Assembly: GCA_945860895.1 (NCBI GenBank)
Contig: CAMASK010000003.1
Coordinates: 1 to 64,000 of the forward strand
Length of the DNA stretch: 64,000 nucleotides
Source: Bacteriovorax stolpii
Lineage (GTDB): Bacteria > Bdellovibrionota > Bacteriovoracia > Bacteriovoracales > Bacteriovoracaceae
Direction: 5' to 3'
Both the position numbers and the translations under genes were made by a program. The notes beneath the pieces are model-generated. The model did not search any database. It saw nothing but the letters and a program-made list of their open reading frames with translations, and was not told where the DNA came from. Numbering within the stretch: the stretch's first letter is position 1; every line of letters starts with the position of its first letter. This document shows positions 9,817 through 20,300 of this stretch, piece by piece.

Positions 9817-10950
9817 ATGAGACTTTTATTACAAAGATATCTGGCGGCCCAATTTATTTTGCCTATGGTGGTGAGTACCATCTTTTTCATCTGTTTTTTG
9901 CTCACTTTTGAGCTTTTTAAAATGACTGAACTATTGGTGACGCGTGACATTTCTCTCTGGTTTACGCTCGGATTAATTGGAAATATTGCACTGACCTTTA
10001 TACCCCTTTCATTACCAATTGCAGTATTTTTCTCAACTATTTATTGTGTCAATCGCTTATCAGGTGATTCAGAGTATATTGCGATGCGAGCAGGCGGAAT
10101 TACTAAAGGACGTATTCTTGTTCCTTTTTTAATAGTGGCAGGGCTGCTTTCAGTGAGTGTTTATCAGCTTAACCAAAATTTAATTCCTCAATCCAATAAA
10201 GAATTTAAGCGCAAACTCAATTATCTAACTTCCAGTGGTCTACTTGCCGGAATTAAGCCTGGTCAATTCTTCACGCTTATCCCTGGCCTAACTTTATTTG
10301 CCAGTGAATCCTCTAAATACGGTCGAAATTTAAAAGAAGTTTTTCTTCATTTAAAAGATTTGAAAAAAGCTGACGAAAAAGTGATTTTTGCTTCCAAAGG
10401 AGAACTTGTTTTTGACAGGGATCCGAATTCATTGACTGAGAAGCTTACTCTTACCTTATTTGATGGGAACATTACTGGGCAAAAAAACAAAAATGAGATT
10501 GAAAAAATTATTTTTTCAAAATATATCTTTCCCATTTCTCAAGCTCAGTTCAAAGATCGTTTTTCGGTAAAAGAAACAATGCTTTCTTCCAGAGAACTTG
10601 AAGAAGTTTTAAAGATGAATTTTGAAGAAGCGAAAAAAAATTATAATTTTAATAAAAAAGAATTCTTTAACGCAAAATATGAGTACTGGAACCGAAAGAA
10701 TGGTGCCTTGATTGTTTTTATTTTTTGTTTTTTAGGATTCACGCTTGGTGTGACAGGAAATAGAGGGAAAAGTAAAAATGCAGGGCTTGTCGGCATTATG
10801 TGTCTAATAGTCTATTATGGTTTGTTTTTTTCTCTGGTGAGTCTGGCCAATAAAGAAAGGATACCAGTCCAGCTGGCAGTTTTTTTTCCAGCTGGAATCT
10901 TAGCCTTAATTGGAATTCGATTTTACAAGAAACTAGATTGGCAGTCGTAA
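9817..10950 (+). CDS. LptF/LptG (YjgP/YjgQ) family permease
   Basis: N-terminal TM topology and C-terminal TM block GALIVFIFCFLGFTLGVTGNRGKSKNAG typical of LptF/G. Confidence 0.8.
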   Translation: MRLLLQRYLAAQFILPMVVSTIFFICFLLTFELFKMTELLVTRDISLWFTLGLIGNIALTFIPLSLPIAVFFSTIYCVNRLSGDSEYIAMRAGGITKGRILVPFLIVAGLLSVSVYQLNQNLIPQSNKEFKRKLNYLTSSGLLAGIKPGQFFTLIPGLTLFASESSKYGRNLKEVFLHLKDLKKADEKVIFASKGELVFDRDPNSLTEKLTLTLFDGNITGQKNKNEIEKIIFSKYIFPISQAQFKDRFSVKETMLSSRELEEVLKMNFEEAKKNYNFNKKEFFNAKYEYWNRKNGALIVFIFCFLGFTLGVTGNRGKSKNAGLVGIMCLIVYYGLFFSLVSLANKERIPVQLAVFFPAGILALIGIRFYKKLDWQS

Positions 10951-12141
10951 TTACTGCTGTCTTTTCTTTATTTCATCTTCTTCAAGAGTCATACGTTTAA
11001 TGTAGTCTTCTGCTGTGTAAAGGATGGCGTCCTTTGCCTTAGGGAATAATGGCAACATGTACTTAGAGTTATTTTCTTCAGGAAATACCAAACTTTTAAC
11101 ACCCGATTTAGTAGGAGTTTCAATCAGGTAGTTATTGTAAAATATTTTGGTTACGTTCACATTCCCTAAAAACAATCTAATTTCTGTCCCTTGAATGAAT
11201 AAGTCCGATCCTTTATTTATAATTACGCTCTCGATAGGGTTACTATCAATTTTGTAACTAACCCACGTGTTTCCTTCTGAAGCACGAATATAGACATTTT
11301 GAATGGAAGAATTAAGAGAACTCTTAATCTTATCAGGTAATAGGGAAGTATCGTCATTTTCTAGAGCATCAGTCTTAACCGAAAAAAGTTTGCCCTTCAA
11401 CTTTTTGAATTCAATTGTCGGAAAGTTCCTTTCAAAATCTGCGGGCTTTGTTTCTACTTTTATGTCCCCAACTGTTCCGGCTTCAGTTTTCTTGTCTGAA
11501 GAGACACCGAGATTTGAATCAGCAGCAACCACAGCTTGTGGAACTTTAGCAGCATTTATCACCAAGGCTGAACTTGACTCAATTTTTGGTCCTAGATCAG
11601 TTGTCTTCTGGCCATTCACTTCATTGTCAACAATTGAAGAAACTAACTTGTATCCCCCGACAAAAACTAAGATAACTGTTACAAATATGATAACGGGTAA
11701 AATAGATTTTGTATTTTCGAGAATGGAGTCACTACCTTCAATAACTTCATGAGGTGTTTGTTCACCAAAGGGAAGCTCTTTTGAAGGTGATAAAGAAGAA
11801 GAAATACCAGACATTGATTTTGTATGATTAAGGGCCGGGAATGGTTTTCCAAGAATGTTTAAATACGTGAATTCCATCTTAGATATGGCATCCTCAAGAG
11901 GTAATCCAAGAACTTTGACATAACTTGTAACGAAACCTTTTATATAAGCTCCACTTGGAAGATGGTCATAATCATTGGCTTCAAGGCTCTTGAGAATCTT
12001 TACACTAATCTTAGTTTTCTGAGAAAGTTTCTCTATAGAGTAATTCTTATCAAGTCTTTTTTGCTTGAGGTAATCTCCTAATAGACTTGGGCTGGAAGTT
12101 GATCCAGCTTCAGAAGTTAATTCTTCGTTCATCATTTCCAT
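10951..12141 (-). CDS. RodZ-like helix-turn-helix membrane protein
   Basis: N-terminal HTH_25 (LGDYLKQKRLDKNYSIEKLSQKTKISVKILKSLEANDYDHLPSGAYIKGFV), single TM, extracytoplasmic DUF4115-like tail. Confidence 0.8.
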   Translation of the reverse strand: MEMMNEELTSEAGSTSSPSLLGDYLKQKRLDKNYSIEKLSQKTKISVKILKSLEANDYDHLPSGAYIKGFVTSYVKVLGLPLEDAISKMEFTYLNILGKPFPALNHTKSMSGISSSLSPSKELPFGEQTPHEVIEGSDSILENTKSILPVIIFVTVILVFVGGYKLVSSIVDNEVNGQKTTDLGPKIESSSALVINAAKVPQAVVAADSNLGVSSDKKTEAGTVGDIKVETKPADFERNFPTIEFKKLKGKLFSVKTDALENDDTSLLPDKIKSSLNSSIQNVYIRASEGNTWVSYKIDSNPIESVIINKGSDLFIQGTEIRLFLGNVNVTKIFYNNYLIETPTKSGVKSLVFPEENNSKYMLPLFPKAKDAILYTAEDYIKRMTLEEDEIKKRQQ

Positions 12142-12152
12142 CCTTGGTATAC

Positions 12153-12989
12153 TCAGAAATCCGCAGACTCAAGCACCTTCCCTGATGCATGAACTTCTTC
12201 GGTCGCAGTTGTTTTTTCAATTTCATTTAATTCCATCATTTTTGTGCGCGCCTTTTGTGCGAACTCAGATGTTTTAAAGCGGGCATCAATCTCATCAAAT
12301 TTCATTCTCGCTTCGTTGAATCTACGAAGTCCCGTTAGAGCCAATCCTTGATAGTAGTGAGCAGCCGGCGATTCATAACAAACACCCATTGATGCCTCTT
12401 TAAAGTTCTTATGAGCTTGAGTGTATTGTTTGCGGGAATATTGCAATAAACCTATTTGGAAGAAAGAAGGGCAGTAGTTTCCATCTTCTTTAGTCGATTT
12501 CTTGAAATAATTTTCAGCTGCTACCAAATTATTTCTTTTAATTTCTAATAAACCTAAATTATAAAGCGTTCGTGCCTGCTTATCGTAAATCAAATCTCTC
12601 AAAACCGTTTTGTAAATTTTTTCAGCATCATCGAGCTTTCCTAATTGAAAATATATTGAAGCAAGATTTACTTTTGCATCAGAATTTTTATTATCAATCT
12701 CGATTGAACGTTTCAAAGTTCTAAGGGCTAGATCTTTCTCACCTTTAAAATAATAGGCCATTCCAAGATTATTCAAAATGCCTGAATTATCTGGATCAAG
12801 TTCATTGGCCTTTAATAAGTTGGTTAATGCATCGGTATAGTCCTTAGACATTAAACTTTGAGTACCAGCACCATAATACAATTCTGATTGAGTTTTTCTT
12901 TTTTTCTCAGCTTTGCTGGAACAAGAAAGCACTATCAAAGCACTAAGAATGATCAATAGGTGTTTAAGCTTAAAAAATCCAGAAATCAT
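12153..12989 (-). CDS. TPR lipoprotein, PilF/PilW-like
   Basis: Lipobox LIVLSCSS, tandem TPRs; start at 12989 preferred over 13025 because of a GGGAG RBS. Confidence 0.75.
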   Translation of the reverse strand: MISGFFKLKHLLIILSALIVLSCSSKAEKKRKTQSELYYGAGTQSLMSKDYTDALTNLLKANELDPDNSGILNNLGMAYYFKGEKDLALRTLKRSIEIDNKNSDAKVNLASIYFQLGKLDDAEKIYKTVLRDLIYDKQARTLYNLGLLEIKRNNLVAAENYFKKSTKEDGNYCPSFFQIGLLQYSRKQYTQAHKNFKEASMGVCYESPAAHYYQGLALTGLRRFNEARMKFDEIDARFKTSEFAQKARTKMMELNEIEKTTATEEVHASGKVLESADF

Positions 12990-13061
12990 GGACTTCTCCC
13001 GTTTCAAATATATAGGTAGTCTCATTCTATGGAAGGGATGGATTATTGTAAAAAGAAAACG

Positions 13062-14159
13062 CTACTTCTTCTCGAGAAAAGCGACAGTTTCAAAATGGAA
13101 GGTTGAAGGAAAAAAATCGAATAATTGTAAATCGCTAATCTTGTAGTCTATAAGTGAGGAGATATCCCGGACTAAAGTGTGTGGGTCACAGCTAACATAG
13201 ATGATTTTTAGGGGGTTTAATTCTGCCACCCACTCATGCAAATTTTTAACACCAGAACGAGGTGGATCAACTAGTAAAACTTCAGGTTTCATTCCAATTT
13301 GGGATAACTTCTGCTTAACATTTTTAACAGCTTCTGGAGCGTATAAATCCTGAGAGAAAAAATCCGGACTAATTTTTTTTTGATAAATATCAGAACATAA
13401 ACGTTTGGAATAATTCATCTTTTCACTGAGATTTCCATTTCCCGCAAAAAGATCCAAGAGTTCAAATGATGGATCTTTTTTTGACCAACTATTTAACTCA
13501 GCCTTTAGCAATTGATTCATTTCATTAAAAACTTGAGTAAAGCCTCCATGAGCATAATTTTGGTTCCAGGAAATTTTGATTTGACCATCTAGAGCATAAA
13601 TTTCGACATGGCCTTGCTCAGGTTGATGATGGGCAGCTTTCAACCAGTTCTGGTTTTGATAAAGGTTTTTGATTTCATTTAAAATCCCCTCTACGCCAAT
13701 CAAGCAGTCAGGTATAGGGGCAATGGTTTGGTCCTTTGCATCCAACATACCGAGAAGTTTTTTCCCTTTGTGATAATGAAGCTGCATGCGATTTCGGTAA
13801 TGGGTTCGTCTTACGGCCGGAGTCACTTTTATTTCTGGTAGCGCAGTCTTATAAAACATATTTTTCAAGGACTCTTTTTTAAACAATAACTCTTGCTCAT
13901 AAGGCGTGTGCAAATAGTGGCATGATGGGCAATTATTAAAATGTTTGCACTCTGGCTCAGTGCGAAGGGGAGAGGGTTTTTCAAGCTGAGTTAGTTTGCA
14001 AAATTGAACACCCTTTTTTGCCGAGGTGACCCTTGCCTGGCCTTCATCCCCTGGCAGAGTTTTAAAAATAAAAGTAATTTTATCGGTTTCTTTACTTACC
14101 CCTTGTCCAAGGCTATCCATACTTACTATTTTGAAAGGAACCATTCTTTGGTGCTGCAT
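13062..14159 (-). CDS. class I SAM-dependent RNA (uracil-5-)methyltransferase, TrmA/RlmD-like
   Basis: CKHFNNCPSCHYLHTPYEQELLFKK Fe-S-type Cys cluster, LDLFAGNGNLS, LVDPPRSGVKNL, YVSCDPHTLVRD. Confidence 0.85.
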   Translation of the reverse strand: MQHQRMVPFKIVSMDSLGQGVSKETDKITFIFKTLPGDEGQARVTSAKKGVQFCKLTQLEKPSPLRTEPECKHFNNCPSCHYLHTPYEQELLFKKESLKNMFYKTALPEIKVTPAVRRTHYRNRMQLHYHKGKKLLGMLDAKDQTIAPIPDCLIGVEGILNEIKNLYQNQNWLKAAHHQPEQGHVEIYALDGQIKISWNQNYAHGGFTQVFNEMNQLLKAELNSWSKKDPSFELLDLFAGNGNLSEKMNYSKRLCSDIYQKKISPDFFSQDLYAPEAVKNVKQKLSQIGMKPEVLLVDPPRSGVKNLHEWVAELNPLKIIYVSCDPHTLVRDISSLIDYKISDLQLFDFFPSTFHFETVAFLEKK

Positions 14160-14203
14160 GAACTATTCCTAGGAATATTTATAAAAGGCAGTAAAATTAT
14201 AAC

Positions 14204-15931
14204 ATGAATTATTTTATCGCAAGATTGCCACTCTTATTAGAGATTGTCATCAATGGCTTCTTTGTAATTATTTATACTTTCCAGAAATCCAAGCAAATGC
14301 CTCAGTTTTTAGCCAAGCTTCCGATGGACTTGATCGTTCAGAATGCTATCTGGATTGTTCCTATTGTACTTTTCATTTCTTTAATTACCAATTTTTTAAA
14401 GTCTGATGGTTTTGAAGATTTTATTCGCAGATATATTTTTTCTTTGATTATTTTTATTCCCGTGATGATTACATGGGGGGATATTGAATTTGTTTATTGG
14501 TTATCTGCGGTCCATTTATTTTCTACGCTAATTTCTTTTTATGAAAAAAAAGATCATGTAAAACCAGTGCAGGCTGCCGGCACCAGTAGTTTTTTATTTC
14601 GATTAAAGCTCCAACCTGGTCAGGTTGTACTCTTTTCATTTGCTGGCTGGATTCTTTTAGGGGCTTTAGTCCTGATGCTTCCTGTTTCAGCTTTGCCTGG
14701 TCGATCCTTAGCTTTCATAGATGCATTATTCATGTCTACATCTGCCACTTGTGTAACAGGACTCGCTACCATCTCTTTAGTGGATGACTTAAGTGTTTTT
14801 GGTCAGATGGCTCTCCTGGTTTTGTTGCAAGTTGGTGGGCTGGGGATTATGACTCTCTCAAGTTCATTGGCCGTAATTATGGGTAAGAATTTACAAATGA
14901 GAGAGCAGGTAATTATGCAGGATGTACTTGATACTTCAAGCTCCGAAGAATTGCTTGATCTGGTGGTAAATGTCATTCGTTATACTTTTGCGATAGAATT
15001 TATTGGTGCAATAATTTTGACCATCGGTTTTTATCAGGAAGGTTTTGAAATTGGTCAGTCCATATACTATGGTTTTTACCATGCAATTTCAGCTTTTTGT
15101 AATGCTGGTTTTGCTCTATGGAACAATAACTTAGAAGATTTTAAATTTATTCCCATCATTCATTTCACAATTGCCTTCCTCATCATTATTGGAGGGATTG
15201 GTTTTTCCGTCATGAAAGATATCACTGAAATGTTTAAATTAAAGCGCTCTTATAAATCACTTTCGGTGCATACCAAGATTGTATTAACTACGAATACACT
15301 GCTTTTAATGATCGGGACGACGTATTTCTTTTTTGGAGAATTTCTTCATGCTTTCCAGGATTATTCACTCTGGGAGAAGTTTCAGGTAGCCTTTTTTCAA
15401 TCCACTACAGCTCGTACGGCCGGTTTTCAAACAATTAACATGCTGGCAATGCAGCCTCATTGTATTTATATGATGATTCTTTTGATGTTCATCGGCGCTT
15501 CACCCGGCTCTACAGGTGGCGGGGTAAAGACTACGACCTTCGCCATATTACTACAATCTGTGACTGCGACTCTTAAAGGTAAACAAGACGTGGAATTCTT
15601 TGAAAGAACAATTCCCGCGGCAACAGTTGTTAAGGCCATTGCTATTTTTATCATTTGCCTGATAGTCGTGAGTACTGGAGTACTTGTGATGGTTAGAGTT
15701 GAGCCAGATAAGAGTTTTCTATCGCTCCTCTTTGAAGTAGTAAGTGGATTTGGCACTGTTGGTTTATCCATGGGGATTACTCCTTTTTTAACCAGCATTG
15801 GAAAGCTTTGTATTATTTCGATGATGTATCTCGGCCGCGTTGGCCCATTAACACTCGTGCTTGCAGTTGGTAGCCGAGTTGTATTACCGACCAATATTGA
15901 GTACCCTGAGGGTAAAGTTTTAATAGGATAA
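14204..15931 (+). CDS. ktrB: TrkH/KtrB family potassium uptake channel subunit
   Basis: Filter-like TSATCVTGLAT, FCNAGF, TARTAGFQT, and GFGTVGLSMG segments; extra N-terminal TM region. Confidence 0.85.
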   Translation: MNYFIARLPLLLEIVINGFFVIIYTFQKSKQMPQFLAKLPMDLIVQNAIWIVPIVLFISLITNFLKSDGFEDFIRRYIFSLIIFIPVMITWGDIEFVYWLSAVHLFSTLISFYEKKDHVKPVQAAGTSSFLFRLKLQPGQVVLFSFAGWILLGALVLMLPVSALPGRSLAFIDALFMSTSATCVTGLATISLVDDLSVFGQMALLVLLQVGGLGIMTLSSSLAVIMGKNLQMREQVIMQDVLDTSSSEELLDLVVNVIRYTFAIEFIGAIILTIGFYQEGFEIGQSIYYGFYHAISAFCNAGFALWNNNLEDFKFIPIIHFTIAFLIIIGGIGFSVMKDITEMFKLKRSYKSLSVHTKIVLTTNTLLLMIGTTYFFFGEFLHAFQDYSLWEKFQVAFFQSTTARTAGFQTINMLAMQPHCIYMMILLMFIGASPGSTGGGVKTTTFAILLQSVTATLKGKQDVEFFERTIPAATVVKAIAIFIICLIVVSTGVLVMVRVEPDKSFLSLLFEVVSGFGTVGLSMGITPFLTSIGKLCIISMMYLGRVGPLTLVLAVGSRVVLPTNIEYPEGKVLIG

Positions 15932-15934
15932 TAT

Positions 15935-16630
15935 ATGATTGTTGCCGTAATTGGTTTAGGAACTTTTGGAGCGAAAACTGCTGTTCGCTTGTTTGAAAAG
16001 GGTGCAGAGGTTTTAGCAATTGATTCAAGACCTGATCTGGTGGATCGAATCAAGGATAAAGTTTCACACGCCGTTTGTATTGATGTGACTCAGGAAAAAT
16101 CTTTAAGGGCCATCAATATCTCAGACGTGGATACTGCTGTGGTTGCTATTGGTGACAATATCGAAATGAGTATCATGGCCGTAGCCATGCTAAGAAAATT
16201 AGGTGTTGGCCGGGTCGTAGCAAGAGCAACAACTCAAATTCACGAACACGTCTTGCGTGAGATTGGAGCTTCTGAAATTATTAAGGTGGAAGAAGAAATG
16301 GGAGAAATTGTGGCAAGTAAGATTGCTGCTCCACACGTTCTTCAGCGCTATAACTTTGCAGCTGGTTATTCAATTGTAGAAATTAAGCTGGGACGAGCTT
16401 TCGAAGGAAGAACTTTGGTTGAGTCGCAAATTCGACAAAACTATTCTTTAAACATTGTGGCACTTCAAAAAAGAGTTCCTTACATTAGTGAAGAAGGTAA
16501 AGCCTCTTTTAGGATTGTTATTAACGATTCTCCTCTTCCTATGGATGTAATCGAAGCTGATGATATTGTAGTGTTAGTAGGCAGTGAAAAAAACCTAGAT
16601 AGATTATTCCAGGATTTAGAAGAAGTATAA
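15935..16630 (+). CDS. ktrA: TrkA/KtrA RCK-domain potassium uptake regulator
   Basis: Rossmann MIVAVIGLGTFGAKTAVRLFEKGAEVLAIDSRP; TrkA-C-like tail. Confidence 0.88.
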   Translation: MIVAVIGLGTFGAKTAVRLFEKGAEVLAIDSRPDLVDRIKDKVSHAVCIDVTQEKSLRAINISDVDTAVVAIGDNIEMSIMAVAMLRKLGVGRVVARATTQIHEHVLREIGASEIIKVEEEMGEIVASKIAAPHVLQRYNFAAGYSIVEIKLGRAFEGRTLVESQIRQNYSLNIVALQKRVPYISEEGKASFRIVINDSPLPMDVIEADDIVVLVGSEKNLDRLFQDLEEV

Positions 16631-16642
16631 GCGGAGAATGTC

Positions 16643-17812
16643 ATGCAATTATCGTTAAAACGACGGGTAACCTTCAGTTTCATCATCGCCAACGCGGTGG
16701 TGCTCGTTATGGGATTTACAGTATTTTTCTTTTTAGATTCCCTAAATACTCAAATTTCTAGTATCACTGTGAACTCTAATAAAATTTCTCTTTTGACTGA
16801 TGAAGTGCGGATTTCCGCAGTTTCAATCTTGAAAATGCAGAAGAAAATTTTGACCACTAAACCCACTACTGAAGATTTAAAGCGACTTGAGAATTTATGT
16901 GAGGGATTTCAATCCCAGCTTCAGAGGTTGGACAGCTTTTATTCTGAAGTTGAGGCTAAAAAGATTATTTCTCGAATGCAAGGTTATGTTGATTCTCTTA
17001 AAACAATTGTAGGTAAATCATCATTGTTTTACAGAGATGGAGAAGGTCTTTCCACCATCAACGAATTAACGGACAAAATCCTAGAAGCATTCTCTGAATT
17101 TCAGGACATCCAGTATTTTCAGAACGAGCAGCGTGATAAGCAGGTTAAATCCATCATAGGTGAAACCCGCAGGAATATGTTGATAACTTTGATTATTACA
17201 TTCCTTGGCACCATTTTGCTATCATTGGTCGTTCCGGGTAAAATTGCGATGCCCTTCAGAAAAATCAATGATGCTGTTCGTGAACTGCAAGATTGTAACT
17301 TTGATGTTTCAATTTACTATGATCTTGATGATGAGATTGGAGAGTTGGCGCGAGAGCTTAATAAAATGATTATCAATATGAAAAAGTTTGAGCAGCTGCG
17401 CACGGACCGTATTTCAGTTGAGCATCGCAAATTTGATACTCTTGCCAACATGGTGAAGAAAAATATTATGATTGCGAATGCTAAGGGGGAGCTCATTTAC
17501 ATGAATAATCCCATGTACGCACTTCTGGAACTTCAATCTGATGACGTTATTAATAAGAATATTACTGATACGTTAATGCCTGATTCAATTGTTGAAACCT
17601 TTGAAATGGCGATTAAGCGTCGCTCAAAACTTGAAAATGCCGAAATCTTGATTCCTAAGCGTAAAAAGGTAATTAACCCTGAAACTGGCGAATTTATGTT
17701 TGAGGATACTGAAGAAGCCTACAATGGCTATGCTAATGTTATCCCTATTCGCGCTAAAGAGTCGAATTTAGACTACTACATGATGATTATCTCTAAGGAA
17801 GTTTTTGTTTAA
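16643..17812 (+). CDS. membrane sensor with periplasmic helices, HAMP and PAS domain, no recognised output domain
   Basis: Two TMs flanking a helical sensor, HAMP-like ([19 protein letters not shown]...), PAS ([29 protein letters not shown]). Confidence 0.7.
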   Translation: MQLSLKRRVTFSFIIANAVVLVMGFTVFFFLDSLNTQISSITVNSNKISLLTDEVRISAVSILKMQKKILTTKPTTEDLKRLENLCEGFQSQLQRLDSFYSEVEAKKIISRMQGYVDSLKTIVGKSSLFYRDGEGLSTINELTDKILEAFSEFQDIQYFQNEQRDKQVKSIIGETRRNMLITLIITFLGTILLSLVVPGKIAMPFRKINDAVRELQDCNFDVSIYYDLDDEIGELARELNKMIINMKKFEQLRTDRISVEHRKFDTLANMVKKNIMIANAKGELIYMNNPMYALLELQSDDVINKNITDTLMPDSIVETFEMAIKRRSKLENAEILIPKRKKVINPETGEFMFEDTEEAYNGYANVIPIRAKESNLDYYMMIISKEVFV

Positions 17813-17868
17813 TCCTATCACTTGGTGTATGCTTGACCCGCAACATTATAAAGGGTCAAGCTGCTGCT

Positions 17869-19671
17869 ATGGATACGTCACTAATCCGCAATTTTTCTAT
17901 TATCGCTCACATTGATCACGGAAAATCCACACTAGCGGATCGAATCATTGAAATGTGTAAAGCCGTCACTGATCGTGAAAAATCAGACCGAATGCTCGAC
18001 AACATGGAGCTAGAAAAAGAACGTGGTATTACCATCAAGGCACAAACTGTTCGTTTGTCTTATAAAGCACAGGATGGAAAACTTTATTACTTCAACTTAA
18101 TTGATACTCCGGGACACGTAGATTTTACTTACGAAGTTTCTCGTTCATTAGCTTCTTGTGAAGGGGCCCTTTTAATCGTCGATGCTTCTCAAGGTATTGA
18201 AGCCCAAACACTGGCCAACGTTTATATGGCGCTGGAAAATAATTTAGAAATTCTTCCAGTCATCAATAAAATTGATCTTCCTCATGCTGATCCGGAAAAA
18301 GTTAAAAAAGATATTGAAGATGTTATTGGTATTGATGCTTCAGAGGCTCCTTTAGTATCAGGAAAATCTGGTCTGGGTGTGGATGTCCTTCTGGAAGAAA
18401 TCGTTAAAAAAATTCCGCCTCCGAAGGGTCAAGTTGATTCACCCTTACAGGCCTTAATCTTTGATTCATGGTTTGATCCTTATAGAGGAGTTGTTGTACT
18501 GGCCCGTATTATGGAAGGTACTTTAAAGGTGAAAGATAAAATTCACTTTAAATTTAGCGGCTCAGATTATGAGGTTTTAAAGCTGGCAGTTAACCAACCG
18601 TTTTATCTCGAAGTCCCTCAGCTCGCAGCTGGTGAAGTAGGGATGATTATTTGTGGAATTAAAACAGTTCGCGACGTAAAAGTTGGGGACACGATCGTTC
18701 ACACCGATAAGAAAGATACAACTCCGACACTTGCGGGTTATAAAGAAATCAAGCCGATGGTTTTCTGTGGAATCTTTCCGGTTGATTCTGAAGAGTACGA
18801 AGTTTTAAAAGAAGCTTTGGAAAAACTGGCTTTGAATGATTCTTCATTCACCTACGAGCCTGAAGTTTCTCAAGCCCTGGGCTTCGGCTTTCGATGTGGA
18901 TTCCTGGGACTTCTGCACATGGATATTATTCAGACTCGTCTAGAGCGTGAATTTAATCTGGCACTGATTTCTACTGCTCCTTCTTGTAATTATGAGATTC
19001 ACACCACAACGGGTGATGTTTTCATGATTGATAACCCTGCCAAGTTACCTGATCCAACACAAATTGATTGTATTAAAGAACCAACAGTTAAGCTTTCAAT
19101 TCATTTACCAAATGAATACGTTGGAAAAATAATTAAACTTTGTGAAGATCGCCGTGGTCGTGATCAAAATATCAATTACATTACAGAAGATCGCGTCCAA
19201 TTAAGTTACGTTCTGCCTCTATCTGAAATGATGTTTGATTTTTATGATCAATTAAAGTCACTATCCAAGGGCTACGCTTCCATGGATTATGAGCTAAATG
19301 AATACATGGAATCAGACATGGTTAAGTTGGATGTACTCATCAATGGTGATAAGGTGGATGCTCTTTCAATGATAACCCACCGTTCAAACGCTGCCCAAAG
19401 GGGTAAAGATTTAACGTTTAGATTAATGAAAGTTATTGATCGCCAACAATTTGATATCGCCATTCAGGCGGCCATTGGTTCAAAGATTATTGCCCGTGAA
19501 TCTATTAAGGCCCTTCGTAAAAACGTATTGGCCAAGTGCTATGGAGGAGACGTTTCTCGTAAGCGGAAGCTTTTAGAGAAACAAAAAGAGGGTAAGAAGC
19601 GGATGAAAATGGTCGGAAATGTTGAAATTCCTCAAGAAGCCTTCTTGGCAGTTCTCAAAACTGAAGAGTAG
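17869..19671 (+). CDS. lepA: elongation factor 4 (LepA)
   Basis: [40 protein letters not shown], LepA C-terminal [11 protein letters not shown]. Confidence 0.96.
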   Translation: MDTSLIRNFSIIAHIDHGKSTLADRIIEMCKAVTDREKSDRMLDNMELEKERGITIKAQTVRLSYKAQDGKLYYFNLIDTPGHVDFTYEVSRSLASCEGALLIVDASQGIEAQTLANVYMALENNLEILPVINKIDLPHADPEKVKKDIEDVIGIDASEAPLVSGKSGLGVDVLLEEIVKKIPPPKGQVDSPLQALIFDSWFDPYRGVVVLARIMEGTLKVKDKIHFKFSGSDYEVLKLAVNQPFYLEVPQLAAGEVGMIICGIKTVRDVKVGDTIVHTDKKDTTPTLAGYKEIKPMVFCGIFPVDSEEYEVLKEALEKLALNDSSFTYEPEVSQALGFGFRCGFLGLLHMDIIQTRLEREFNLALISTAPSCNYEIHTTTGDVFMIDNPAKLPDPTQIDCIKEPTVKLSIHLPNEYVGKIIKLCEDRRGRDQNINYITEDRVQLSYVLPLSEMMFDFYDQLKSLSKGYASMDYELNEYMESDMVKLDVLINGDKVDALSMITHRSNAAQRGKDLTFRLMKVIDRQQFDIAIQAAIGSKIIARESIKALRKNVLAKCYGGDVSRKRKLLEKQKEGKKRMKMVGNVEIPQEAFLAVLKTEE

Positions 19672-19679
19672 AATAGCAC

Positions 19680-20300
19680 ATGCTCGATATCGTTCATGAA
19701 CATCTTGATAAAGTCCTAAGTCTTTACACACAAGGCTCTCATTTCGAAGACTTAAAATCTGCGAAGGAAAAATATTTTTCGATTACTGGCAAGCTCGATG
19801 AAGATAAAGACGAGTTTGAATCAAGGATGAATTGTTTTAATGATTGGTATATTTTTGATTACCGTCACAATGATGGTTCAAAAGTTATTGAAGATTATAT
19901 CCGCACTGGCGAGCTAGACGTTGAATTGTCACAGTCTCTTCTCAACGTGAATCATTCGCTTTTCGAATTCTCTAAAATAAACTTTAGAAAACAGATTGTT
20001 CTTAACGATATTCTTCATGATGAAAAAATAGTTCTCGTAAAAAGTCATCCGACCATTTCTTTAATGGAAGGAGATGTATTTACTGGCCGAGTGATTAAAT
20101 ACAAGGGTGATTATTATCTTTTGAGAGGAGTTTGTATTCTTCCACAAGGTGTAAAATCAATTCTGAAGAAACAATCCAAAAAGATTCGCAAGCTTAATAG
20201 TTTCGAGGAAGAGCTTCAGTTCCTACTTAAACTGGAATGTCTGAAGACCAAGGCAATGCACTATTCGCACATTGATCCATCCAAAATATTTATTTTTTAA
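19680..20300 (+). CDS. hypothetical protein
   Basis: 206-aa ORF immediately downstream of lepA, coding-like composition; no family identified. Confidence 0.6.
   Translation: MLDIVHEHLDKVLSLYTQGSHFEDLKSAKEKYFSITGKLDEDKDEFESRMNCFNDWYIFDYRHNDGSKVIEDYIRTGELDVELSQSLLNVNHSLFEFSKINFRKQIVLNDILHDEKIVLVKSHPTISLMEGDVFTGRVIKYKGDYYLLRGVCILPQGVKSILKKQSKKIRKLNSFEEELQFLLKLECLKTKAMHYSHIDPSKIFIF

Noticed and set aside
11303-11752. 149-aa plus-strand ORF
   Set aside because: Antisense to the RodZ-like gene; shadow ORF.
15466-16053. 195-aa minus-strand ORF
   Set aside because: Lies antisense to ktrB/ktrA, low-complexity Ser/Thr-rich translation, no RBS; shadow ORF.
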